Below are positions 1 through 11,243 of a stretch of DNA of 64,000 nt, piece after piece. A model generated the notes under the pieces. That model was given only the letters and a program-made list of their open reading frames with translations, was not told the origin of the DNA and searched no databases. A program made the translations under genes and the position numbers. Source of the DNA: Rhynchopus sp. YZ270_cl-10 (Eukaryota > Euglenozoa > Diplonemea > Diplonemida > Diplonemidae); contig OZ037865.1 in the NCBI GenBank assembly GCA_964035575.1, positions 1 through 64,000 on the forward strand, written 5' to 3'. Within the stretch, counting starts at the first letter, position 1, and each line of letters opens with the position of its first letter.

Positions 1-1696
1 TTGCGGGTTTGCGGTTTGCGGGTTTGCGGGTTTGCGGGTTTGCGGGTTTGCGGGTTTGCGGTTTGCGGGTTTGCGGTTTGCGGGTTTGCGGGTTTGCGGT
101 TTGCGGGTTTGCGGGTTTGCGGGTTTGCGGGTTTGCGGTTTGCGGGTTTGCGGGTTTGCGGGTTTGCGGGTTTGCGGGTTTGCGGGTTTGCGGGTTTGCG
201 GGTTTGCGGGTTTGCGGGTTTGCGGGTTTGCGGGTTTGCGGGTTTGCGGGTTTGCGGGTTTGCGGGTTTGCGGGTTTGCGGGTTTGCGGGTTTGCGGGTT
301 TGCGGTTTGCGGTTTGCGGGTTTGCGGGTTTGCGGGTTTGCGGGTTTGCGGGTTTGCGGGTTTGCGGGTTTGCGGTTTGCGGTTGCGGTTTGCGGGTTTG
401 CGGGTTTGCGGGTTTGCGGGTTTGCGGGTTTGCGGGTTTGCGGGTTTGCGGGTTTGCGGGTTGCGGTTTGCGGGTTGTTGCGGGTTTGCGGGTTTGCGGG
501 TTTGCGGGTTTGCGGGTTTGCGGGTTTGCGGGTTTGCGGGTTTGCGGGTTTGCGGGTTTGCGGGTTTGCGGGTTTGCGGGTTTGCGGGTTTGCGGGTTTG
601 CGGGTTTGCGGGTTTGCGGGTTTGCGGGTTTGCGGGTTTGCGGGTTTGCGGGTTTGCGGGTTTGCGGGTTTGCGGGTTTGCGGGTTTGCGGGTTTGCGGG
701 TTTGCGGGTTTGCGGGTTTGCGGGTTTGCGGGTTTGCGGGTTTGCGGGTTTGCGGGTTTGCGGGTTTGCGGGTTTGCGGGTTTGCGGGTTTGCGGGTTTG
801 CGGGTTTGCGGGTTTGCGGGTTTGCGGGTTTGCGGGTTTGCGGGTTTGCGGGTTTGCGGGTTTGCGGGTTTGCGGGTTTGCGGGTTTGCGGGTTTGCGGG
901 TTTGCGGGTTTGCGGGTTTGCGGGTTTGCGGGTTTGCGGGTTTGCGGGTTTGCGGGTTTGCGGGTTTGCGGGTTTGCGGGTTTGCGGGTTTGCGGGTTTG
1001 CGGGTTTGCGGGTTTGCGGGTTTGCGGGTTTGCGGGTTTGCGGGTTTGCGGGTTTGCGGGTTTGCGGGTTTGCGGGTTTGCGGGTTTGCGGGTTTGCGGG
1101 TTTGCGGGTTTGCGGGTTTGCGGGTTTGCGGGTTTGCGGGTTTGCGGGTTTGCGGGTTTGCGGGTTTGCGGGTTTGCGGGTTTGCGGGTTTGCGGGTTTG
1201 CGGGTTTGCGGGTTTGCGGGTTTGCGGGTTTGCGGGTTTGCGGGTTTGCGGGTTTGCGGGTTTGCGGGTTTGCGGGTTTGCGGGTTTGCGGGTTTGCGGG
1301 TTTGCGGGTTTGCGGGTTTGCGGGTTTGCGGGTTTGCGGGTTTGCGGGTTTGCGGGTTTGCGGGTTTGCGGGTTTGCGGGTTTGCGGGTTTGCGGGTTTG
1401 CGGGTTTGCGGGTTTGCGGGTTTGCGGGTTTGCGGGTTTGCGGGTTTGCGGGTTTGCGGGTTTGCGGGTTTGCGGGTTTGCGGGTTTGCGGGTTTGCGGG
1501 TTTGCGGGTTTGCGGGTTTGCGGGTTTGCGGGTTTGCGGGTTTGCGGGTTTGCGGGTTTGCGGGTTTGCGGGTTTGCGGGTTTGCGGGTTTGCGGGTTTG
1601 CGGGTTTGCGGGTTTGCGGGTTTGCGGGTTTGCGGGTTTGCGGGTTTGCGGGTTTGCGGGTTTGCGGGTTTGCGGGTTTGCGGGTTTGCGGGTTTG
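1..1696 (+). repeat. (GGGTTTGC)n octamer array, about 210 units
   Basis: Head-to-tail 8-bp unit GGGTTTGC. The first ~480 bases contain shortened units (one G or more lost, and one GGGTTGTTGC-like slip); after that the array is almost perfectly regular to its end. It stops exactly where homology to the right-hand arm A' begins. The G-rich strand reads rightwards into the arm, the opposite of what a left chromosome end would show. G-triplets spaced by five bases could form G-quadruplexes. All three forward frames are open only because the unit contains no stop, so the long Cys/Gly/Phe/Arg/Leu frames here are not genes. Confidence 0.97.
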
Positions 1697-2930
1697 TGGA
1701 TACATTTTTCCATAAGGTCATTTTCAAAAGCACTGATTTTAGGGGTATTGAGCGAGGTACCCATACCCATGGGTTATCCTATATATTAGTTTTCACTCGG
1801 ATGTGAAAAAACGATGTCGCAATGGATTCAGGGGGCCCAAATAGGGTATATGGCCCAGGAAATTTTCAAAAAGTTGACCCAACCAGGTATACAGGCATAC
1901 AAGCCGGTAGGTCAACAGATAGGGTGTTTTCCGCACCCAAAATATGGGGTCATGACCATGTGGGTCAGACCTGAATTGATAAATGTTTCGCACAGGTTTT
2001 CGCGAATACCCCCTCTATTCCGAATGCGCTACAAGAGTTTTAAATTTTTGGCTATTTAGATTCACTTTTAAAAACAAAATGGGTCTCCAGAACACACATG
2101 AGGTTCACATGTACCTCTACAGAAACCTTGGTTTTGGTCGGATTTTGAGGCCAATTTTTGGGTTCCCACCAATTTCCTAGGGTATACTGGGATATTGCCC
2201 GTGTGTCCAAAAGTGATTTTTGGGGCCTTAGGACCCCGGAGAATCCATTTAACGGTCGTTTTTGCACCGGAAAGACCTATCTAGTACCCAAAAATCGAAT
2301 TTTCATATTTTTGAAAAAGTGACCAAAAATCGACTTTTTTTGGTAACATTGTATGGCATAAATTATTCTACATAATGTGTGATGCTTGAATAAAAACTTA
2401 CGACCCCATAATGTACTCGGAACTCACCCATGTAATTGTTGAGAAAAAAAAACTTTCCGAAAAAATGAAATTTCAACCCGAATATGCACATTTGGGTCAT
2501 TTTACGGCTATGTAGGTCATTTTGTATGTGTTTTTCGATTATATAGGTGATTAGGATATGTGTGATGCTCAGATTAAATCGTAAGACCCCGCAATTGACT
2601 CAAATGTGCCCAAAAACCCTATATACCCAAGATTATTAACTTTTCCAGCATATTGGACATCCTTAGGTATGGTTATAAGCCATGATACGGCTATTGCTGG
2701 AAAAATAGCCGTAAATTGTGGTTGGTATTGATTTCAGAAATTATGTGATGCTTAGATCATGCCATAGACGCTTTTAATGGATTCATATGAGCTCATACTA
2801 CCCATATACCCCTTCAGAAGCCCCTTTTGACTCTTATGAATATCCTTATATAGGCTTCCACTTGTGCAGAACCTTCTCAGTGTACAAGATGTTAGGTACA
2901 AAAAAACCATCATATTTTTTACACTACTGG
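1697..2930. repeat. Diverged copies of the 172-bp satellite family; no gene
   Basis: No credible gene is visible. The stretch contains decayed copies of the monomer seen cleanly at 53400-54700. Recognisable blocks are GACCCCGCAATTGACTCAAA near 2585, a variant near 2403, GTCGCAATGGATTCAGG near 1816, and phrases such as GTGTGATGCTCAGAT and CCCAAAAACCCTATATACCC. The last part (from about 2805) is homologous to the upstream region of the second SL gene. Confidence 0.6.
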
Positions 2931-2935
2931 CATGC

Positions 2936-2980
2936 TTCCCAGGACACGTCTGTACTCAGAACGTTGTAGAGAAAAAAGGC
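2936..2980 (+). promoter_or_regulatory. SL/U2-type upstream promoter element (SL gene 1)
   Basis: TTCCCAGGACACGTCTGTAC begins 45 bp before the SL exon, followed by AGAACGTTGTAGAGAAAAAA directly upstream of it. The same two blocks with the same -45 offset precede all five SL genes. A TTCCC.GTACATG block lies at -45/-46 before U2. Function as a proximal sequence element is inferred from this spacing. Confidence 0.7.
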
Positions 2981-3092
2981 AACCAACGATTTCTAAAGCT
3001 ACAGTTTCTGTACTTCATTGGTATGGAAGCATGAAGATTATATCTTCTCACACAACTTTGTCAAACATGGCCAGTCTCGAAAGAGACTGGCC
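2981..3092 (+). ncRNA. Spliced-leader (SL) RNA gene 1
   Basis: The SL RNA donates its capped 5' exon to mRNAs by trans-splicing. The exon is 2981-3020 (40 bases, starting AACCAACGATTTCTAAAGC and ending CTGTACTTCATTG), followed by the donor GTATGG at 3021. The intron part carries an Sm-like stretch ACAACTTTGTC and ends with the hairpin GGCCAGTCTC-GAAA-GAGACTGGCC (3069-3092) and a six-T run. The exon resembles kinetoplastid leaders (AACTAACG...CAGTTTCTGTACTTTATTG) and, from memory, matches the Diplonema leader even better. It stands ~7.7 kb from the other four SL genes of this arm. About 300 bp (2805-3100) is homologous to the SL gene 2 unit. Confidence 0.93.
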
Positions 3093-3191
3093 TTTTTTAC
3101 GTTAGCATGATCGTCTTGTGCACAAGAAGCAAACCCAAAAACACACACGATTCACACATGACATAACACACAAGTGCTTACTGCACCCCAT

Positions 3192-3383
3192 TTTTGTTTT
3201 CGTAACGCCAAACTCTTTAACCTTTTGTTTGTTTGCTTGAGCTTACCGAATCGCTCAACTGCGATGGGAAGAATCGTGCGTGTTTTGATCTCGTCACTGG
3301 AATTCTTTCAGATGGAATTCGAGATCTGAACCGCTACGATAATTTGAGAAATCCAGAAAGCTTCAGAGATAATGAAATCCCCA
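3192..3383. repeat. 192-bp duplicated segment, copy 1
   Basis: This is identical as far as I can compare to 5865-6056, offset 2673. It contains an open frame (3233 onward) whose translation reads plausibly as protein (..CFDLVTGILSDG..), but both copies then run into unrelated DNA and end differently. I do not recognise a protein or RNA family. It could be a captured gene fragment or an unrecognised RNA gene. Confidence 0.7.
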
Positions 3384-5700
3384 GGGTGGGCGCGAAAAAC
3401 GGAATTCAAATAAGACTTGACTTGAAATACAACAGACCACTCGTGAACAGTGAACCATGGTATGTGACCGGCTGTACCGGGGGGTGGACTCCAACCATGC
3501 AATCCTACAATCCATTTCGTGGTTTACATCTGATATGTACTACATCGGCTTCCACTCATCAGCCAGATGAACGTATAAAATGACGAAGCCGGTAAGCCAC
3601 GAAACGAGGCATCTAGCATCCTGACATATTGAATGCCTCGACGGCCCTAATCCGTTTGAGCGCAGTCGGGGGGGGGGGGGCATCCGTGGGAATGTCTTGC
3701 AGAGGTCACTTCACTGCTCCGGAGCAGGAAGACGTCTGCCAGTGCATAGCGGAACACGGAGTCGTGAAGAGATGGATTTCGATCTCTCCGTAAAGAAAAA
3801 TCTTGTGTCACGCACAGCAGAAAAGAAACGGAGCCCGACGAAGTTCTAGCAGCGAACGCAGCTCTCATTTAAGCGACCACGCGACCGAGGGGAATGCTGA
3901 AGAGCGGGGCCTTCTACCCAGAGAAAGCACTCTACAGCTAGCCTCTGGCCGGCCTGCATTAGGACACTCTTACCTTTCCGGTTGATCTTAACCGCAGGGA
4001 TTATGATGACAACCACTTAGAAGAAGCCTCATCACTCCCTCTTGTCCGTGCAGACTGGATTCGCTCACACCCCATAGCTTCGGGTCTGCGGGTCCTTCTA
4101 AACAACTCAGTATTCCTCCTTTGGGTCTTTCTCGCAAAGCATTGGAATGAGCCACAATGGAATGCACCGTATGGGTTACTACCGGTTGGAGTGTTTTAGC
4201 GAAGGCCACTGAACTCTGGAGTATAAAGGAGCTATGAAGAACTGCGGTCATGGCAAACTTAGTCAGGGTCGCGGTCCTGTATAAAGGGGTTCTTGCCTGC
4301 CGGCATCAGCGGAACCACAAGCACAGTAGGAATGACGTGCCTCTCAAGACGTGACGTAGAAAGAAAGTGGTTCGTTTTCTTAGAGACCTTACCAAAGGCA
4401 AGTAAACACGACGCATGCGACAGCAACATAGACCTTTGCCCATCTGCGCCTTCTTTTCAACTAAGCCGCCATCACCTAGCGCCTTCGCCATACTGCTAAG
4501 CTACTCAAGAACAAGAACGCAGTGCTCAGACGATACCTATCCAAACCCTCTGGCGATACCTTGCCTCTGCACTTCGTAGGTGTGGTCGGTCAGCAACTAG
4601 CAGTCACGCATCTCGGGGAGGAGTGCAAGCCGACCATCAGTGATCAGCCAGTGCACATAGCCTCGAAGTAGCGCATCACCTCCAGGTAGATCGTGGTAAG
4701 GACCGCCTGCTCCTGTGGCGGCAGTGATGTGGACTGCGCAAAACCCGACTGCCACACATTCACGAGCTGTGGAAGAAGAGGTGTCGGCATCTTATCCGTG
4801 CACCCTAGATGAACGCGCCACCCTACAGTAGGGACGAATGTGAAGTGAAGCTGTGGCCAGAAAGTTGTGTGACGTTGACAGAGAAGACGTGGAGAAGCGC
4901 TGCAACAGGGCACAGGCGGCGTGCATGACTGAGGCGTCCTGAGAGAAGGATTGATATTGCAAGCCTTTGATCGGATGGCAAACGTTCTCTTCTTACACAC
5001 ACAGTACGAAAAACACCGCAGCAGCAGCAGCAGCAGCAGCAGCAATCCCACAGCGACGGGTAGAATCTTGCACCCAGGGATCAGCCTCACCACGAGACGT
5101 CCATTGCTAGGCTGTGTCGTTTGGGTAGGCACATGGAGAAGGAGGGCTTACGCAGGTTGGTACATGGTCCAGCTAAACACCCGCACAGCGTCCAAACTCA
5201 GCGAAGACTGCGGAGTATACCGTCAGCACCTGCGCTGACGACCAGCCGTACACAAGGATGGACAGCGTGGTGTTCATCATCACTATGAATACGCCCAGTG
5301 CAAACGACCTCTACGGCGCCGAGCGGGGGTCTCCGTCCCGACTGTCTGGCACCCGTCCCGCAGGTCATCTTAAGCAGTGTAGGCCAGGTGCGAGGATGGA
5401 AGCCAGCGTTGCCGTCAGGGTATATAACGAGCGTTGACCACCCACAAGATCACTATGAAGTGCAGGAGGAAGCGGTGAGGTGCATGGAGGGCAGATGAAG
5501 AGAGGGCAGACATAACGACCTAGTCAGGGAGGGTGTGCCCAGCAACTAAGGGAATAACGACGGTGTCCGTCATTCCCAAGACAGTGTCGCAGGCCGAAGC
5601 TACAAGGCCTTGGTGTCATTGCGTGACTGCCCCACGAGGGCTGCAAGGATAAACGTGAACCACGATACCGTAGAGAGTTACTCAGGAGCGGGTGGGTGGG
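3384..5700. other. GC-richer interval without a recognisable gene
   Basis: No frame has convincing length or family motifs. Several stretches on the reverse strand translate into protein-like runs, for example the 162-residue frame at 4644-5132, which contains a CAG/CTG run at 5023-5044 giving a leucine tract. These runs shift frame and match nothing I know. Decayed or unfamiliar coding sequence is possible. A run of ten or more G lies near 3669-3680. Confidence 0.4.
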
Positions 5701-5868
5701 AGAAATTTTAATGTCATGGTCACGTTTGCATAACATCAGAAATCATATCGCATGATTTTGGAATCGGTTGCAGAAATCATCTCTCATGATTTCTGAATTG
5801 GTTGCAGAGTTGGCTAGCCGAAAACAAAAAGGCTGATATTTGGTTGCACAAAATATAATCCTTCTTTT
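5701..5868. repeat. 168-bp duplicated segment, copy 1
   Basis: This is repeated at 10438-10605 (offset 4737). It holds two tandem imperfect hairpins of about 34 bp (GAAATCATATCGCATGATTT and GAAATCATCTCTCATGATTTC). Its end overlaps the start of the 192-bp repeat by four T, so 5701-6056 is a mosaic join of two sequences found separately elsewhere in the arm. Confidence 0.75.
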
Positions 5869-6056
5869 GTTTTCGTAACGCCAAACTCTTTAACCTTTTG
5901 TTTGTTTGCTTGAGCTTACCGAATCGCTCAACTGCGATGGGAAGAATCGTGCGTGTTTTGATCTCGTCACTGGAATTCTTTCAGATGGAATTCGAGATCT
6001 GAACCGCTACGATAATTTGAGAAATCCAGAAAGCTTCAGAGATAATGAAATCCCCA
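5865..6056. repeat. 192-bp duplicated segment, copy 2
   Basis: Second copy of 3192-3383. Homology stops after TCCCCA and the following sequence is unrelated to that after copy 1. Confidence 0.7.
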
Positions 6057-8916
6057 ACGCAGATCTCTGGCTTTCATATCCCAACGCAGGTGAGGAGTTC
6101 ATCGGGATGAAGAAGGACGAGAACGACGGAACCATGATGTCAGGGAGAGCTCTGCGCGGCAAGGGTTCGTGTCATACTTAACGTTGAAGTCTAGCGTATC
6201 GCACACAAGCTCATGCAGCTGTACGACGCGTCGAGCCACACCCAATATCACACGTACAGCCAGCCACCACCGCCGACGCCCACATTGATAGTCGTCGTTG
6301 AACACACCACCAGCTTCCCAGACCTGCCGCTCGGCACGCAGAAGGCATTCGGCACAGAAGGATTCTCGCCCAGCATCAGATTCATGGAGTGCCCTCCACC
6401 GGCTCACAAGCGACCACAGCCACATCACCGTTGTAGGCCCGGAAAGTGCGGAAGTCCAAGCGGTGCACCACAGTCCCAAACACAGACACGACATCGGTAC
6501 ACGGTCTCAGCTTAGTGTCGTTAAACATGCCAGAGTAATTCGATGTCCAGACATTGTGACACAGAGGTACCCACCATCTTTTGTTATGTCTCAAGGCCTT
6601 TCCTTTTTTAAAGGATTTGCTGTAAGGCTAAACAGACCTCTGCACCTTTGAGCCTTTTTTGTCAAGACACCTCTGTTTTGATTCGAGGTCCCTGAGACCC
6701 CTGATCACCTCCCCCCAACCCTCTCTGGGAAAAAGAAAACACTAAAAACACTCAAAACCCGGACCACCGGGAAAAAAAAAAAAAAAAAAAAAAAAAAATC
6801 GGCCAGAACAGCACGCGTCGCTGCCAAGGTCCGTGCTGCCTCCATCCGTAGTCAGGATCGCTCTGGCGGGTCGTCTGGAGGATGATATGAAACAGCCACG
6901 GCCTGGAGTGTCGTGTGTCCACCTTGCAAGGTGGCTGGTCACGCGCCAGTGGATGTTCCATACACCACTCTAGGCTGACGCAGTCACTGGCGGCGAAGCG
7001 ACATAACCCAGCGGCACTGCAGGTCGTGCACGCCTACGGCATCGTCGTGGTGCTCGTCGCACGAGGTACAGAGAAGATGAAGTCGTAGCTGGGGAAGTAG
7101 CACTCGGTCGCAGACGCAGTCTTGCTGGTCCCAGGGGCGGACGCCGTGCCCACATTATCACGCAGCCTGGGTCGCGGGCGGTGGCGCATAAGGTCGACGC
7201 TGTAGGGACCCCACCACGTCCGTGGGTACGAAGATGGTCCGCGAGAGCGGGACGACAAACCAATCACACTTGAAAAAGAGTAACACCGGACATCGCAGGA
7301 GGAGAAAGACTGAACCGACAACGTTGCGAGACCCGCAAACCCGCAAAGCCTCTATTCATACATCAGGCATGTAGGTATAGAAGTCATGTATACCCTGATG
7401 GACAGGCAGGGAATGCGCAAGGGGGGCCTTGCAAAATTGAATGTGCTGTTGGAGAACTTTTCGAGACACTGCAGCACTGTGTGGATTAGATTGAGGTTGC
7501 TGCTGGGGTATTGTACTCGGCGCAACAGTTTTCTCATGACAGCCAGGGACAGAATAACAGGAACGTCCGTCCATGCATCTCAGAGAAATCAAAACTGTAC
7601 AAAAGGGGGGCGCTCCACACCAGGAGTGTTTCCGACAGCTCCAAGAAGGAAGAGTACCTTGTTACAAACAACCAAGACAACCTCGCAGGTCAGAGTTCCT
7701 ATCACACGCAGGCAGCCATGCGAATAGATTCACTCTAATTTGATACTCAAAACCACCCAGCACACTCTCGGGTCGGTCAGAGCTCTACTCACACGCAGAC
7801 ATTGAAAACCGAGAGGAGGAGTCTGCAGACACCACACACAAGCTGTCCACAAACCAATCCAACAGCACTGCATGACTGTGATAAACGTGACGTGAAATAC
7901 AAAGCCCTCCCGTGGCAGTGTACCACTACAGATCATAAGAGGAACGCACTCCTCCCGTACATCTCCACCTTCGACACAAGATAACACATCACACATATAC
8001 CACAGACCCGACAGACGTAACAGAGACTGGAGAGAAAGAGGCGAACAAGATGAGGCATGAAAGGAAGGGGAACGAAGAAGAGGAAGGACGCTACCTTAAA
8101 CCAAGCAGATAGGAAGCTAGCACCACATCACTGAGACACGAGTAAGTCGGATGAGCCAGGACTCTCACGCTTGGTCAGCATCAACAGTAAGTAACAGTAC
8201 TAGCGTCTGAGGGAAAAGACTCAAGACACACTACCACAAACCACTGAGACAGATCAGTCTGAGTTAGAGAACGGCTTGCAAGGCAAACCCAGCCTCACGT
8301 GCAAAGTCGCCTTTAAGCTCAGCGAAAGGTACAACTTCATACAGACAGACAGACCATTGTGTGGAGGTGACTGATTCCCAAACCAGCCATGCAGCAGTGC
8401 ACAGGTAAGGGTGCTCTAGTCAACACAGGGAGTCAGACCACAGTGAGGAAAACCTGAAGACAAAATCTTATAAACCACTGAAACAGCACTGATTGATAAA
8501 GAGAAAATATTGAAAAGGCAAAAGCCAGACTCTCGTGCCTAGACACCTTCAAAAAAAAAAATTAAGTGAGAGCTCCCAAACAGACACCTGAGGAAAAACC
8601 GAGGTCACACTATCACACACCACTGCAACAGCACAGTATGAGATTAGAGAAAAGAGTGTAAGATAGAGCCAAGCCTCTCGTGCTTAGTCATCCTTAAAAT
8701 GAGAATTCACACAGCTAGTCTTACCTCCCAAGGCGTCCACACAGGCAGAAAACGCACAAACAACAATAAAAGCTTATCTCATGCTGCCGGAGCACACTGA
8801 GTTCCACACCTGCGACATGGGTGGCACTATGCTGCCTGACTGCTCCCTTGGCACACCACTTCAGTACTGCAACACCCAGACAGTCATGCGAACAGAGAGG
8901 AAGTGTCTGAAAACCC
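6057..8916. other. No recognised gene; poly-A tract and degenerate repeats
   Basis: A pure A run lies at about 6773-6798. From ~6200 to 7300 the reverse strand shows protein-like but frame-shifting stretches that I cannot assign. At 7331-7346 there are about two GGGTTTGC units in C-rich orientation (ACCCGCAAACCCGCAAAG). Between ~8100 and 8700 are four very diverged repeats of 150-240 bp sharing phrases such as CACTACCACAAACCACTGAG and CACGAGAGTC-like words on one strand or the other. Confidence 0.4.
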
Positions 8917-9937
8917 AGGCAGACCTAGTGCAAGAGTGGTTAGTTATAGCAGTAGCAGTAGCAGTAGCAGTAGTCATCCAGTGATCTAAACCAGATGCTC
9001 ACTCAGGCAGACCTAGTGCAAGAGTGGTTATTGTAGCAGTAGCAGTAGCAGTAGTCATCCAGTGATCTAAACCAGATGCTCACTCAGGCAGACCTAGTGC
9101 AAGAGTGGTTATTTGTAGCAGTAGCGGTAGCAATAGTCATCCAGTGATCTAAACCAGGCTCACTCAGGCAGACCTAGTGCAAGAGTGGTTATTTGTAGCA
9201 GTAGCGGTAGCAGTAGTCATCCAGTGATCTAAACCAGATGCTCACTCAGGCAGACCTAGTGCAAGAGTGGTTATTTGTAGCAGTAGCAGTAGCAGTAGTC
9301 ATCCAGTGATCTAAACCAGATGCTCACTCAGGCAGACCTAGTGCAAGAGTGGTTATTTGTAGCAGTAGCGGTAGCAATAGTCATCCAGTGATCTAAACCA
9401 GGCTCACTCAGGCAGACCTAGTGCAAGAGTGGTTATTGTAGCAGTAGCAGTAGCAGTAGTCATCCGGTGATCTAAACCAGGCTCACTCAGGCAGACCTAG
9501 TGCAAGAGTGGTTATTTGTAGCAGTAGCAGTAGCAGTAGTCATCCAGTGATCTAAACCAGATGCTCACTCAGGCAGACCTAGTGCAAGAGTGGTTATTTG
9601 TAGCAGTAGCAGTAGCAGTAGTCATCCAGTGATCTAAACCAGATGCTCACTCAGGCAGACCTAGTGCAAGAGTGGTTATTTGTAGCAGTAGCGGTAGCAA
9701 TAGTCATCCAGTGATCTAAACCAGGCTCACTCAGGCAGACCTAGTGCAAGAGTGGTTATTGTAGCAGTAGCAGTAGCAGTAGTCATCCGGTGATCTAAAC
9801 CAGGCTCACTCAGGCAGACCTAGTGCAAGAGTGGTTATTTGTAGCAGTAGCAGTAGCAGTAGTCATCCAGTGATCTAAACCAGATGCTCACTCAGGCAGA
9901 CCTAGTGCAAGAGTGGTTATTTGTAGCAGTAGAAGAA
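8917..9937. repeat. ~80-bp minisatellite (GCAGACCTAGTGCAAGAGTGG...), about 12 units
   Basis: Units of 77-83 bp contain GCAGACCTAGTGCAAGAGTGG, a short GTAGCAGTAGCAGTAG triplet run and CATCCAGTGATCTAAACCAG. Units differ by small indels (ATGCTCACTCAGG versus GGCTCACTCAGG; TTATTTG versus TTATTG). This copy is 159 bp, two units, longer than its mirror at 36039-36900. Confidence 0.95.
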
Positions 9938-10437
9938 TGGGTCAGAGTACTTGTGTATATAGCCATACGTATAAACAATTCAAGATCTAAAAGTGAAGTT
10001 AATGATGCAGACACCTCCCGCTGACCCACGTACGATGCCAGCACGATGAAAGCACAAGTACCTATCTAAAGATGAACCCAAGCCTCGTGGGCTTATTCAG
10101 CCACACAAAAGAGTGCACGCGGATAACACAAAACAGACGGACGAAACAGACACCAGCGTGAACAGGACGAACAGGACGGGGCGAGGGAAGCCCAACCGGG
10201 AAACAAGAGGGGAGGCTTTCTTTTTCTCTGAGGGAGATGGGAGGGGAGAGGGGGGGGTTGGCTAGTCTCTACCACCTAGGGCAAAACCGTATGGACACAA
10301 TAAGTAGAATCAGAGTTCAAGAAGCGAGCTACCGTCAAGTCGTAGCATCGTTAAGAGATCAAGTGAACAGAGATTCTTTAGTGTCACGTTCGCGATTTAC
10401 ACAACCTTGAAAACCATACCGATGATTTCCTAATTGT

Positions 10438-10605
10438 AGAAATTTTAATGTCATGGTCACGTTTGCATAACATCAGAAATCATATCGCATGATTTTGGAA
10501 TCGGTTGCAGAAATCATCTCTCATGATTTCTGAATTGGTTGCAGAGTTGGCTAGCCGAAAACAAAAAGGCTGATATTTGGTTGCACAAAATATAATCCTT
10601 CTTTT
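10438..10605. repeat. 168-bp duplicated segment, copy 2
   Basis: Second copy of 5701-5868. It leads directly into the upstream region of SL gene 2, suggesting that the copy at 5701 derives from an SL-linked unit. Confidence 0.75.
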
Positions 10606-10779
10606 ATATCGCCTGCAAAACCATATTTGTGACACTTGTTCCCCTTCAGAAGCCACTGTTGACTCTGTCGAATATCCTTCTGTAGGATCACACTTAAGGA
10701 TATTTTTATGTAGAACCTTCACAGTGACCAAGATGTCAGGTACGAAAAAGCAACCGTATTATAGACATTGGCAGAAGGC

Positions 10780-10824
10780 TTCCCAGAACAAGTGGGTACC
10801 TAGAACATTGTAGAGAAAAAGGGC
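10780..10824 (+). promoter_or_regulatory. SL/U2-type promoter element (SL gene 2)
   Basis: TTCCCAGAACAAGTGGGTAC starts 45 bp before the exon, then AGAACATTGTAGAGAAAAAG abuts it. Spacing and sequence match the other SL genes. Confidence 0.7.
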
Positions 10825-10936
10825 AACCAACGATTTCTAAAGCTACAGTTTCTGTACTTCATTGGTATGGAAGCATGAAGATTATATTCTTCACACAACT
10901 TTGTCAAAACATGGCCAGTTTCGAAAGAGACTGGCC
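10825..10936 (+). ncRNA. Spliced-leader (SL) RNA gene 2
   Basis: Exon 10825-10864 is identical to that of SL gene 1, with GTATGG following. The terminal hairpin is GGCCAGTTTC-GAAA-GAGACTGGCC, where the C-to-T change against gene 1 leaves a G.U pair and so keeps the stem. A six-T run follows. This is the first gene of the dense small-RNA cluster. Confidence 0.93.
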
Positions 10937-10984
10937 TTTTTTACGTTAACATCACCTTGTGCAAACCCAAAAAACACACATGAT

Positions 10985-11165
10985 TCCCATGTTCTTCGAA
11001 TATTTTGGTGATTAGGATATGTGTAATGCTCAGATTAAATTGTACGACCACGCAATTGACTCAAATGAGCCCAAATATCCCGTATTCCCAAGATTTTTGG
11101 ACTTTCGAGCACATTGGGCATCCTTAGGTATGTTTATAAGCCACTCTACGGCTATGTTAGAAAAA
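10985..11165. repeat. Single diverged 172-bp satellite monomer
   Basis: Contains GTGTAATGCTCAGATTAAAT, CGACCACGCAATTGACTC and a CCCGTATTCCCAAGATTTTTGG-like phrase, matching the monomer at 53400-54700. It lies between SL genes 2 and 3. Confidence 0.7.
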
Positions 11166-11198
11166 AAACCCACCATAATAATGATACATATGGCATGA

Positions 11199-11243
11199 TT
11201 CCCAGAACATGTTGGCACTTAGAACATTGTAGAGAAAAAGGGC
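11199..11243 (+). promoter_or_regulatory. SL/U2-type promoter element (SL gene 3)
   Basis: TTCCCAGAACATGTTGGCAC at -45, then AGAACATTGTAGAGAAAAAG up to the exon. This is the copy closest to the consensus. Confidence 0.72.

Noticed and set aside
1-1696. Left chromosome telomere
   Set aside because: The G-rich strand reads inward, opposite to a left terminus. Euglenozoan telomeres I know of are TTAGGG. Kept only as a telomere-like array.
1-1806. Three ~570-600-residue open frames in the octamer array
   Set aside because: An 8-bp unit without stops keeps all three forward frames open; the proteins are pure repeat translations with no start context or conserved domain.
3192-3383. U1 or U4 snRNA in the duplicated 192-bp segment
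   Set aside because: A GCTTACC word recalls U1, but there is no Sm site, no matching stem-loops and neither promoter class at the expected spacing.
4644-5132. 162-residue reverse frame with a leucine tract (mirror 40685-41173)
   Set aside because: The hydrophobic run comes from a CTG microsatellite; no signal, domain or homologue is recognisable and neighbouring frames are equally open.
6099-7346. Protein-like stretches in several frames of the GC-rich part of arm A
   Set aside because: Frames shift every 100-300 bp and no family could be named; reported only as an unassigned interval.
8917-9937. CRISPR-like regular repeats
   Set aside because: Units are ordinary tandem minisatellites with no unique spacers, and the genome is eukaryotic.
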